This document shows positions 42,732 to 49,752 of a DNA stretch of 64,000 nt, one piece after another. Source of the stretch: Clostridium sp. UBA701 (lineage in GTDB: Bacteria > Bacillota > Clostridia > Clostridiales > Clostridiaceae); contig DBMJ01000021.1 in assembly GCA_002298125.1 (NCBI GenBank), positions 78,100 to 142,099 on the forward strand, written 5' to 3'. The notes below the pieces were generated by a model. That model did no database searches. It was not told the DNA's origin and saw nothing but the letters and a program-made list of their open reading frames with translations. Position 1 is the first letter of the stretch; each line of letters begins with the position of its first letter. Both the position numbers and the translations under genes were made by a program.

Positions 42732-42849
42732 TGCAATCACCCCCCTATAATTTATATGAGTACCTCCTTCATTTTAGAAGGATATTTATTAACACTTTTA
42801 AGGGTGCAGAAATATAATAGACTATGACTATGGTTGAAAGGGATGCCAT

Positions 42850-43986
42850 ATGAAAATAGGAATTGACGGAAGAGCAGCCTGCTGGTATAGAGGTACAGGT
42901 ATAGGAACCTATACCTATCAACTTATCAATTCCCTGAATGAAATTGACAAGGATAGTGATTATCTCCTATTTATGCCGGAAAACACAAGCTTTGATATTC
43001 CTCTTAATGCTAATTTCCGCCTTAAAAATATAGGAGAAAAAAAGCAGGATAATTTTTGGGATGAGATCAATATTCCAAATATACTAAAAGACGGAGAAAT
43101 TGAGCTATATCATGTACCACAAAATGGAGTAGGTCTACCAAAGGATAAAAAGTGTCCCTTTGTTATAACCCTTCATGACGTGATCCCCTTTAAAATGCCT
43201 GAAACCGTAAGTGATAACTATCTTAGGATTTTTCACAAGGAGCTGCCCCTGCTTCTTCCTCTCTGCGACGGAGTAATAACTGTATCTGAATATTCAAAGC
43301 AGGATATTTCAGAGGCCTTTAATTACCCAAAGGAAAAAATTCATGTTACTTATTTAGCCAGCGAACCCATCTACTGCGTTATAAATAAGAGCTTTGCCAA
43401 AAGGATAATTAAAAAATATTATAATCTTGAAGGAGACTACATTTTATATATTGGCGGCTTCAGCCCACGAAAAAACATTTTGGGCCTAATTGAAGCCTTC
43501 AGTAAGCTCCTCCAAAGCTCAAGTGAGAAGGATTTAAAACTAGTAATTGCTGGCAAGAAGGGAAAGTCCTATGAGCTTTATAAAAAACGAGCAGAAGAGC
43601 TGCATGTAGAAAACGACGTTGTTTTCCCTGGCTTTATACCGCTAGAACACCTTCCTTACCTCTATAACTCTGCCAAGCTCTTCGTTTATCCTTCCTTTTA
43701 TGAAGGTTTTGGACTGCCTCCTCTTGAAGCCATGGCATGCGGAGTACCCGTGGTGGCTTCAAATGTTACCTCCATACCAGAAATCTTTGGTAATTCAGCT
43801 CTTTTGGTAAACCCAAGGGACGTGGAGGAGCTCTACCAAGCCCTTTATAGAGGCCTTACAGATGAAGTAAAGCGACAAGAACTCATAATAGAGGGTCTAA
43901 ATAAAAGCAACAGCCTAAGCTGGGAAAAAACAGCCAGGGAAACCCTCTCTATATACAAAGTTATAACTCATGTGGCATCCACATGA
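42850..43986 (+). CDS. Glycosyltransferase family 4 (CotSA-like), copy 1
   Basis: A 378-residue GT-B glycosyltransferase. The N-terminal GIDGRAACWYRGTGIGTYTYQL and the C-terminal nucleotide-sugar site (YIGGFSPRKNILGLIEAF, FPGFIPLEHLPYLYNSA, YEGFGLPPLEAMACGVPVVASN) are complete, including the Glu-x7-Glu element. No signal peptide. The product probably glycosylates a spore surface component together with the CotS proteins; this is inferred from the locus. It is a paralogue of the 50903 gene. Its last codons form the left arm of a very strong terminator. Confidence 0.9.
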   Translation: MKIGIDGRAACWYRGTGIGTYTYQLINSLNEIDKDSDYLLFMPENTSFDIPLNANFRLKNIGEKKQDNFWDEINIPNILKDGEIELYHVPQNGVGLPKDKKCPFVITLHDVIPFKMPETVSDNYLRIFHKELPLLLPLCDGVITVSEYSKQDISEAFNYPKEKIHVTYLASEPIYCVINKSFAKRIIKKYYNLEGDYILYIGGFSPRKNILGLIEAFSKLLQSSSEKDLKLVIAGKKGKSYELYKKRAEELHVENDVVFPGFIPLEHLPYLYNSAKLFVYPSFYEGFGLPPLEAMACGVPVVASNVTSIPEIFGNSALLVNPRDVEELYQALYRGLTDEVKRQELIIEGLNKSNSLSWEKTARETLSIYKVITHVAST

Positions 43987-44053
43987 GTTATAACTTTTAA
44001 TGGCATCCACATGAGTTATAACTTTTAATGGCATCCACATGAGTTATAACTTT
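43957..44053 (+). repeat. Terminator hairpin followed by tandem 28-base repeats of its 3' arm
   Basis: A perfect 19-pair stem (43957-43975 with 43979-43997, three-base loop) overlaps the stop codon of the glycosyltransferase gene and is followed by TTTTAA, so it is an intrinsic terminator. The 28-base unit that contains the 3' arm (starting CCACATGAGTTATAAC) is then repeated: 43979-44006, 44007-44034 and a partial copy 44035-44053. Every copy can pair with the single left arm. There are no spacers of CRISPR type. Confidence 0.85.
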
Positions 44054-44079
44054 ACATGCGAACATACGTTTGCTATAAT
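44051..44079 (+). promoter_or_regulatory. Sigma-A promoter of the radical SAM repair operon
   Basis: TTTACA (44051-44056), a 17-base spacer and perfect TATAAT (44074-44079). The spacer contains a LexA box placed exactly as in the promoter at 28309. Confidence 0.8.
44059..44072 (+). promoter_or_regulatory. LexA (SOS) operator
   Basis: CGAACATACGTTTG fits CGAAC-RNRY-GTTYG. It starts two bases after the -35 hexamer and ends one base before the -10. Confidence 0.75.
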
Positions 44080-44117
44080 ATATATAAACGTATTTTTAAT
44101 TTAAGGTGGTGCTAGTG

Positions 44118-45428
44118 GTGAACCTTCACGAAAAACTCAGTATATTGGCAAAGGCCGCTAAATATGACGTGTCCTGCTCCTCCAGTGGAAGCACCAGAAA
44201 AAATACCCCAAATGGCATAGGAAATGCCGTAGAGAGTGGCATATGTCATAGCTTTACCTCAGATGGCCGCTGCATTTCCCTGCTTAAAATTCTTCTAACC
44301 AATGACTGCATATTTGATTGTGCCTACTGTGTCAACAGGTGTAGTAATGACATACCACGGGCTTCCTTCACCCCTGACGAGGTGGCAGAGCTCACAATAA
44401 ATTTTTACAAGAGAAATTACATAGAGGGTCTATTCTTAAGCTCTGCGGTACACAAAAATCCAAGCTATACCATGGAGCTCTTAATAAAAACCGCTGAGCT
44501 TTTAAGGTATACCTATAACTTCAACGGCTATATCCACCTTAAGGCCATTCCTGGCGCTGCTCCTGAGCTTATAAAAAAAGCAGGTATTCTTACTGACAGA
44601 ATGAGTGTAAACATAGAGCTGCCCTCCCAAAGCAGCCTAAAACTATTGGCTCCCCAAAAGCATAAGGACACCATTCTAAAACCCATGTCTCAAATCACTG
44701 AGGAAATTAAAGCCTCCGCCTACGAGAGAAGATACTACAAAAATGCCCCCTCCTTTGTGCCAGCAGGACAGAGCACACAGCTTATTGTAGGGGCAACCCC
44801 TGATAGTGATTTGAAAATATTAAGGCTTTCTCAAGGTCTTTATAATAAATTTAATCTAAAGAGAGTATACTACTCAGCTTATGTGCCTGTGGTTGTTAGT
44901 CCAAAGCTGCCAGCACTTTTAAAACCACCTCTTCTTCGAGAGCATAGACTTTATCAGGCAGATTGGCTGCTACGTTTTTACGGTTTTAATGCTGAGGAGC
45001 TTCTAGACGAGAAAAACCCAAATTTTGACGAAAACTTCGATCCTAAAACCCAATGGGCCCTAAACCACCTAGAGAATTTTCCTGTGGAAATTAACAGGGC
45101 TCCTCGTGAAATGCTGCTTAGAGTTCCCGGCATTGGGGTGCGTTCTTTAAGCAGAATCTTAGCAGCTCGAGTAATGGGCTCTCTATGCTATGAGGATTTA
45201 AAAAAGCTAGGAGTGGTGTTAAAGCGTGCCAAATACTTTATTACCTGCAATGGCAGCTACAGTGGAGATGTAAATTTTGATGCTCTTTTAATAAGGCAAA
45301 GACTTGCACCACTTGAGAAAAAAGCCCTACCTTCTCCCCCTTCCTTTGAGCAGCTTAGTTTTTTATCCCTTTCCCCTGGTCTTTACCTTCCAGGAGATGC
45401 TAAAAGCTCCGTTACAGGGGAGCTTTAA
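44118..45428 (+). CDS. Putative DNA modification/repair radical SAM protein (TIGR03916 type)
   Basis: A protein of about 436 residues. The radical SAM cluster motif is CIFDCAYC (C-x3-C-x2-C, around residue 62), preceded by YDVSCSSSG, the family's hallmark N-terminus. Near the C-terminus INRAPREMLLRVPGIGVRSLSRIL is a helix-hairpin-helix DNA-binding element. The family is named for its link with a uracil-DNA-glycosylase-like partner; its reaction is not established. GTG codons at 44106, 44109, 44115 and 44118 are all possible starts; 44118 is chosen for spacing to AAGGTGG and for family length. It is the first gene of an SOS-controlled two-gene unit. Confidence 0.88.
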   Translation: MNLHEKLSILAKAAKYDVSCSSSGSTRKNTPNGIGNAVESGICHSFTSDGRCISLLKILLTNDCIFDCAYCVNRCSNDIPRASFTPDEVAELTINFYKRNYIEGLFLSSAVHKNPSYTMELLIKTAELLRYTYNFNGYIHLKAIPGAAPELIKKAGILTDRMSVNIELPSQSSLKLLAPQKHKDTILKPMSQITEEIKASAYERRYYKNAPSFVPAGQSTQLIVGATPDSDLKILRLSQGLYNKFNLKRVYYSAYVPVVVSPKLPALLKPPLLREHRLYQADWLLRFYGFNAEELLDEKNPNFDENFDPKTQWALNHLENFPVEINRAPREMLLRVPGIGVRSLSRILAARVMGSLCYEDLKKLGVVLKRAKYFITCNGSYSGDVNFDALLIRQRLAPLEKKALPSPPSFEQLSFLSLSPGLYLPGDAKSSVTGEL

Positions 45429-45473
45429 CTTGAGAATCCCATTAGAACACCTAAAATTGAAGGAGGTGATTAT

Positions 45474-46238
45474 TTGCTATATTATTATATCTTTGATGGC
45501 AGCTTCGAAGGCTTTCTAACAGCTATATATGAAAGCTACTACAATAGTAAAAAACCAGAACTCATCCTAACAGAAGAAAATTATGTGGCCGATCTTTTTA
45601 GCGAGCCAGTTTATATCATTACCGATGAAAACAAAAGCGTTAAAGTCTATAATTCCCTAAGAGAAAAACTAACCTCACAATTTATAAGAAATGTGTTTTA
45701 TGTGTTTTTGTCTGAGGAGGAAGAAGCTCCTACCCTGCTGTACCACTACATAAGAAAGGGCTTTATAATGGGACCGAAAATAGATTTGTGTCTAAAGGAC
45801 CCAGAGGTGCTTAAGGTGCAGAAACTGCAGAAAAAGGTGACCTATGAATGCCATAGAATGTTGGGCTTTATTCGCTTCTCTTCCCTAAAGCCAAATCTTC
45901 TTTATAGCGCTATGGAACCTGACTATAACATATTATCTATAATAGTTCCGCACTTTACAAAAAGGCTCTCCTCAGAAAATTTTATAATCCATGACGTAAA
46001 AAGAGAAATAGCTGCTATGTACAACAAGGATCAATATGTAATAACTCCCTTTCAGTACTCTTCCTACCTGGCATTAAAGACCTATTCAGCCCAGGATGAA
46101 TATGAGCTGCTTTGGCAGGAATACTTTAAAAACATTGCCATTGCGAAAAGAGCAAACCCTCGCCTTCAGAAGCGCTGCATGCCCCTTCGCTATTGGAAGC
46201 ATATGTTGGAAACAAAGTGGCAGCCATATGAGTTATAA
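45474..46238 (+). CDS. TIGR03915 family putative DNA metabolism protein (partner of the radical SAM protein)
   Basis: A 254-residue protein that opens YYYIFDGSFEGFLTAIYESY, the signature start of this family, and contains ECHRMLGFIRFSSL (around residue 124) and PHFTKRLSSENFIIHDVKRE (around residue 162). In many bacteria the family is encoded next to the radical SAM protein or fused to a uracil-DNA-glycosylase domain; no glycosylase domain is fused here. The start is TTG at 45474, seven bases after a perfect GGAGG. It lies 45 bases after the radical SAM gene and ends inside a strong hairpin. The exact reaction is unknown. Confidence 0.85.
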   Translation: MLYYYIFDGSFEGFLTAIYESYYNSKKPELILTEENYVADLFSEPVYIITDENKSVKVYNSLREKLTSQFIRNVFYVFLSEEEEAPTLLYHYIRKGFIMGPKIDLCLKDPEVLKVQKLQKKVTYECHRMLGFIRFSSLKPNLLYSAMEPDYNILSIIVPHFTKRLSSENFIIHDVKREIAAMYNKDQYVITPFQYSSYLALKTYSAQDEYELLWQEYFKNIAIAKRANPRLQKRCMPLRYWKHMLETKWQPYEL

Positions 46239-46264
46239 CTTATTAACTCATATGGCTGCCACTT
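46215..46264. terminator. Perfect 20-pair hairpin at the convergent gene end
   Basis: Arms 46215-46234 and 46245-46264 pair without mismatch around a ten-base loop that contains the stop codon of the TIGR03915 gene. It shares the core ATGAGTTATAACTT with the repeats at 43979-44053. The U-tracts are short on both strands. Confidence 0.6.
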
Positions 46265-46272
46265 ACATACAC

Positions 46273-47088
46273 TTACATATATTCTCTTTTGATTATCTTT
46301 CCTTCAATACCAATGGTGATTACCCTAATAGGAATATCCACTCCAGAGTTGTCTCTTGCACTTTTTACAGCTCCTGTTATTCCTCCACAGCAGGGTACCT
46401 CCATACGAAGAACTGTAATACTCCTTAAATCATTTATTCTAATTATATCCTGAAGCTTTTCTTCATAATAAGCTACATCATCAAGCTTAGGGCATCCCAT
46501 TACCACTGCTCTATCCTTTAAGAATTCCTCATGATAGTTTCCATAGGCAAGAGGTACACAATCTGCAGTTACAAGCAAATCTGCATTTCTAAAGTATGGG
46601 GCAGAGGGTGGTACCAAAGCTAGCTGTACTGGCCACTGAGTGAGTCTAGAAATACCAGCTGCAACATTTGCCTCTTCTTTTTTATCTTCCTGCTTTACCA
46701 TTTTAACATTGCTTCCAGCGCAGCCGCTATTTTCCTTACCAAACTGCTTTACGGAGCTTCCTGGACATCCTCCTCCAAAATGCTTCACAGCACTCCCTGG
46801 ACAACCTGTATGAGTCCTTTCTGTGTGAGCCTTTACTGCTTCACCCTTATTCTTTAAAAACTCCTCCGTAGCTCTTTCGTCAAACTCTGCTGCTTCTCTC
46901 TCTTCTATGGTAATAGCATCCTGTGGGCAATGTCCCAAGCAGGCTCCAAGACCATCACAGTAAATATCCTTTACAAGCCTTGCCCTCCCATCTATAATTG
47001 ACAGTGCCCCTTCAGCACAATTAGGTATGCATAGTCCACAGCCGTTGCATTTTTCTTCATCTATTTTAACGATCTTTCTTAGTGCCAT
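46273..47088 (-). CDS. 4Fe-4S ferredoxin-domain protein
   Basis: A 271-residue protein. Residues 1-60 hold two cluster motifs: CNGCGLCIPNC is canonical and CDGLGACLGHC has wider spacing. Residues 90-135 contain three copies of G-C-[PA]-G-S-x-V-K, an unusual Cys-rich spacer. A C-terminal domain follows with conserved-looking Cys in LLVTADCVPLAYG, VVMGCPKLDD and RMEVPCCGGI. It is probably a cytosolic electron-transfer or cluster-binding protein. It is divergent from a Crp/Fnr regulator, and the shared region has a palindrome placed for activation of this gene. The start follows GAGGAGG. Confidence 0.8.
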   Translation of the reverse strand: MALRKIVKIDEEKCNGCGLCIPNCAEGALSIIDGRARLVKDIYCDGLGACLGHCPQDAITIEEREAAEFDERATEEFLKNKGEAVKAHTERTHTGCPGSAVKHFGGGCPGSSVKQFGKENSGCAGSNVKMVKQEDKKEEANVAAGISRLTQWPVQLALVPPSAPYFRNADLLVTADCVPLAYGNYHEEFLKDRAVVMGCPKLDDVAYYEEKLQDIIRINDLRSITVLRMEVPCCGGITGAVKSARDNSGVDIPIRVITIGIEGKIIKREYM

Positions 47089-47160
47089 TTATTATTCCTC
47101 CTCAAATTCTATTATTATTTTATTTGTTGTTTTCTTTATTATTTTCTTTACTATGATATC

Positions 47161-47202
47161 ATTATATCCGATAATATTATAAATAACGGTAACATAGGTT
47201 AC
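47161..47202 (-). promoter_or_regulatory. Ferredoxin-gene promoter with a Crp/Fnr-type palindrome
   Basis: On the minus strand TATAAT (47166-47161) has no good -35; instead the perfect inverted repeat GTAAC-ATAG-GTTAC (47189-47202) is centred about 41.5 bases upstream of the predicted start. That is the class II activator position. Confidence 0.55.
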
Positions 47203-47232
47203 GTAATATACTCAATATAAGGAGAAATGTGA

Positions 47233-47916
47233 ATGCTTCTAAAAGATTACTTATCACCCTTAAATAAATGCAGGCTTTTTAGCTCTCTTGATGACCAGTC
47301 GCTGCTTTCACTGTTTACGGGAGTTAACTATAGAATTTTTACTTATGAAAAAAACTCTATCATCTTCAATGAGGATGAGGTTTGCTCTGAGCTTAGCATT
47401 GTATTATCTGGATATGTGCTGATACAAAAGCTAGATCCCCTTGGAAAGGTTTTAAACATAGCTGAGTTTACCGAGGGTGATACCTTTGGAGAAAATCTTA
47501 TTTTTGGAGATAGAAATCTCTTCCCTATGACGGTGTTTTCAAAAACTCCTACGGTTATTCTTCACATAAGGAAGGAATCTGTGGTGGAGCTTTGCCAAAA
47601 AAGTAGCACCTTCTTATATGAATACCTAAGAGTAGTATCAAATCGTGCCCTATCCCTAAGTCATAAACTTAAGGAGGTAACCTTAAAAACCATAAGGCAA
47701 AAGCTATGTGAATTTCTAATTAGCCTCTACGATATACAAAAGACCTCCACAGTTGTGCTCCCCTTCACCAAGCGTGAATGGGCTGATAAGCTGGGAATAC
47801 AGAGGCCCTCCTTATCACGTGAGCTAATTAAAATGAAAGAGGAAGGGCTAATAGACTATGAAAAGAATCTAGTTCACCTGCTTGATCTTGAAGAAATAAA
47901 ATATGAATTGCAGTAA
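47233..47916 (+). CDS. Crp/Fnr family transcriptional regulator
   Basis: A 227-residue regulator. The N-terminal cyclic-nucleotide-binding-like beta barrel (residues 15-135) contains ELSIVLSGYVLIQ and EGDTFGENLIFGD. A long dimer helix (KSSTFLYEYLRVVSNRALSLSHKLKEV) leads to a winged helix-turn-helix (REWADKLGIQRPSLSRELIKMKEEGLIDY). The cAMP-contact Arg of Crp and an Fnr Fe-S cysteine cluster are not evident, so the signal is unknown; HcpR-type nitrosative-stress regulators are one possibility. It is divergent from the ferredoxin gene, its likely target. Confidence 0.88.
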   Translation: MLLKDYLSPLNKCRLFSSLDDQSLLSLFTGVNYRIFTYEKNSIIFNEDEVCSELSIVLSGYVLIQKLDPLGKVLNIAEFTEGDTFGENLIFGDRNLFPMTVFSKTPTVILHIRKESVVELCQKSSTFLYEYLRVVSNRALSLSHKLKEVTLKTIRQKLCEFLISLYDIQKTSTVVLPFTKREWADKLGIQRPSLSRELIKMKEEGLIDYEKNLVHLLDLEEIKYELQ

Positions 47917-47985
47917 AGTATATTAAGATACATTAGCATATATTAGCATATATCAGGATTTCCTTGGATATATTAAGGTATATTT

Positions 47986-48018
47986 AAAGCCCGCCACTAA
48001 ATTACAGAGGCAGGCTTT
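47986..48018. terminator. Hairpin between the Crp/Fnr gene and a cotS gene
   Basis: Arms AAAGCC-GCC and GGC-GGCTTT pair with one mismatch around a loop of about 14 bases, between convergent genes. Just before it, TATATTAGCA-like units are repeated (47930-47960). Confidence 0.5.
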
Positions 48019-48033
48019 AAGCATTTTAGCTAA

Positions 48034-49041
48034 CTAAAATTCCCTTAAAAATTCTTTTCTGTCCTCCTCTGCCAGCACTTTTTTCCTTAGCTTTGTCACA
48101 AATACCTCTTCCTCCCAATCCTTTCTACAGGTATAATAGTCTCTTGCTATGCTGTAGAAATCCTCAGGAAAGGTGAGGAGCCCATGCAGCACCTTAAGCT
48201 CTCTATCCTCAAGTCTATTTACAGTACTGTAATCCCTCAGTATGGATCTAGCCTTTTCTATGTCGTAGGCATAGTTTTTAATGGCCTTATTTATAAAGTT
48301 GCAGACATCGTGAACCTTTAAATCTATGAGGGCATAGTCAAAATCTATAAAATATGCTTCTCCCTCATATATCAATATATTGTGGTGGGCTAAATCGTGA
48401 TGGCACAGGGTTATTTTGTCCTCCTCCTTGCAAAGCTCATAATAGGAAGATTTTTTAAGCATATTTATGCTCTCCTCTATCTGCTCTTCGTAGTAGCTTA
48501 CCCACTGCAAAAATATCTTGTCAAAATCATTTCTGCCTATATGCATTTGTGCTATATTTTTAAAGAATTTCATTTCTGCCTGCTTTCTTAAAAAGCTGTC
48601 TATAGCCTTACCCTTCCCAACTTTATGTGAAAGCTTTGAAGAAAAACCCTCAGAAGCCTTATGAAGCTCTCCCAAGCCTCTAGAAGCTATGGAGATATCT
48701 ATGGGATTTGAATAATCACATTCTCTCCCCTTTATTAAATTCATAACACAGTACATATCTCCCTTATCTAGTAAATAGATATCTCCCTCTACAGTTTTCT
48801 CAAACTCTAGCACCCTTGGAAACTTATCCTTTATATGGCTTAGAGCCTCCTCAATAAACTTCAGCTCCTCCAAGGTATAGTCCACTTTTTTAAGTATCTT
48901 GTCGCCCCTATCCGTTACCAAAATAAATACATCTCTTAGAGGAATTACATCTGAGACCTTCAAATTGAATTTATCAAACAGCTCTAGACTTAGGTTGTAT
49001 CTAGAAAGATAACTTCTATCCTTGTATCCTGCCTCAAGCAT
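48034..49041 (-). CDS. cotS: CotS-family spore coat protein (kinase fold), third gene of a coat operon
   Basis: A 335-residue CotS-type protein. The N-lobe has RGDKILKKVDYT; the central motifs LCHHDLAHHNILIYEG (around residue 213) and YFIDFDYALID (around residue 230) keep the HxDxxxxN and DFD residues. A C-terminal block, LLTFPEDFYSIARDYYTCRKDWEEEVF, recurs in the other CotS copies of this locus. It starts four bases after the preceding gene, so translation is coupled. It is transcribed last in the unit driven by the sigma-K-type promoter at 50794. Confidence 0.85.
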   Translation of the reverse strand: MLEAGYKDRSYLSRYNLSLELFDKFNLKVSDVIPLRDVFILVTDRGDKILKKVDYTLEELKFIEEALSHIKDKFPRVLEFEKTVEGDIYLLDKGDMYCVMNLIKGRECDYSNPIDISIASRGLGELHKASEGFSSKLSHKVGKGKAIDSFLRKQAEMKFFKNIAQMHIGRNDFDKIFLQWVSYYEEQIEESINMLKKSSYYELCKEEDKITLCHHDLAHHNILIYEGEAYFIDFDYALIDLKVHDVCNFINKAIKNYAYDIEKARSILRDYSTVNRLEDRELKVLHGLLTFPEDFYSIARDYYTCRKDWEEEVFVTKLRKKVLAEEDRKEFLREF

Positions 49042-49045
49042 TAGC

Positions 49046-49717
49046 TCACCTCACCTCAATCAGACTTTTACCATCTTTCCTCATGGCTCTTCTTAATTTC
49101 TCCTCAAATTCCTCTGGAGAATATGCATGCTTGTTTTTTCTGTACTTACATATTACCTTCATGGAGCTGTGTGGATAAGATATTAGTGCCAATATAAAAT
49201 TATAGCTATTCTCATCAAGTCCACCCTCACTGCAATAGTACCTTATAAGCTCCTCATAAGGTAAATCTGGCTCCTTACGCTTTAGCTTCCCAAGAGCATA
49301 TACAGCATCCATCTCCACCATGTTATAATAGCAGTCCATAAGTGAAGGAGGGGCTGCACCTTCTTCCTTATTCAAACTTTTAACATAGTATTTTCCAACG
49401 CATATTTCTGATTTTTTCATACTTCTTTTTAATAGCTCCAGGTAGCCCTTTGCATACACATGAGATATGCAGGCTTCTGCTCTTTTTAATATGTCCTCAC
49501 CACACTCTAAAAGAAGTTCTTCAAAGCAATTTCTTGACACTCCTGCCCTTAGCTTTTTTAAATCTCCTCTTAGCTTCCTGTTCCAGACCTTATACTCCTC
49601 AAGGTTTTTTCCCGTCTTGTTTTTAAGCCTTTTTAGTCCATGCCCCTTATAGCTCTGCACAGAGCCTTGAAGCTCCCTTATAGCCTTAAGCTGACCCTTA
49701 ATTCTATCCGCTTCCAT
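49046..49717 (-). CDS. Degenerate CotS-like protein lacking the kinase motifs
   Basis: A 223-residue protein, second gene of the coat operon. It has no N-lobe and no HxDxxxxN or DFD motif, but its C-terminal part (NFILALISYPHSSMKVICKYRKN, then EEFEEKLRRAMRKDGKS) follows the same pattern as the CotS C-terminus (LLTFPEDFY, then KLRKK, then EDRKEFL). The N-terminal 70 residues are basic and helical (Lys/Arg-rich, GHGLKRLKNKTG). It is probably a shortened, non-catalytic CotS relative with a structural coat role (inference). The ATG at 49717 follows AGGAGGGG. Confidence 0.65.
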   Translation of the reverse strand: MEADRIKGQLKAIRELQGSVQSYKGHGLKRLKNKTGKNLEEYKVWNRKLRGDLKKLRAGVSRNCFEELLLECGEDILKRAEACISHVYAKGYLELLKRSMKKSEICVGKYYVKSLNKEEGAAPPSLMDCYYNMVEMDAVYALGKLKRKEPDLPYEELIRYYCSEGGLDENSYNFILALISYPHSSMKVICKYRKNKHAYSPEEFEEKLRRAMRKDGKSLIEVR

Positions 49718-49752
49718 CACTACCCCTCCTTTTTTTCATCTTCACTAAATCA

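Noticed and set aside
43979..44053. Possible CRISPR array from three 28-base repeats
   Set aside because: The units are directly contiguous with no spacers, and the first is the 3' arm of a terminator; no cas genes are near.
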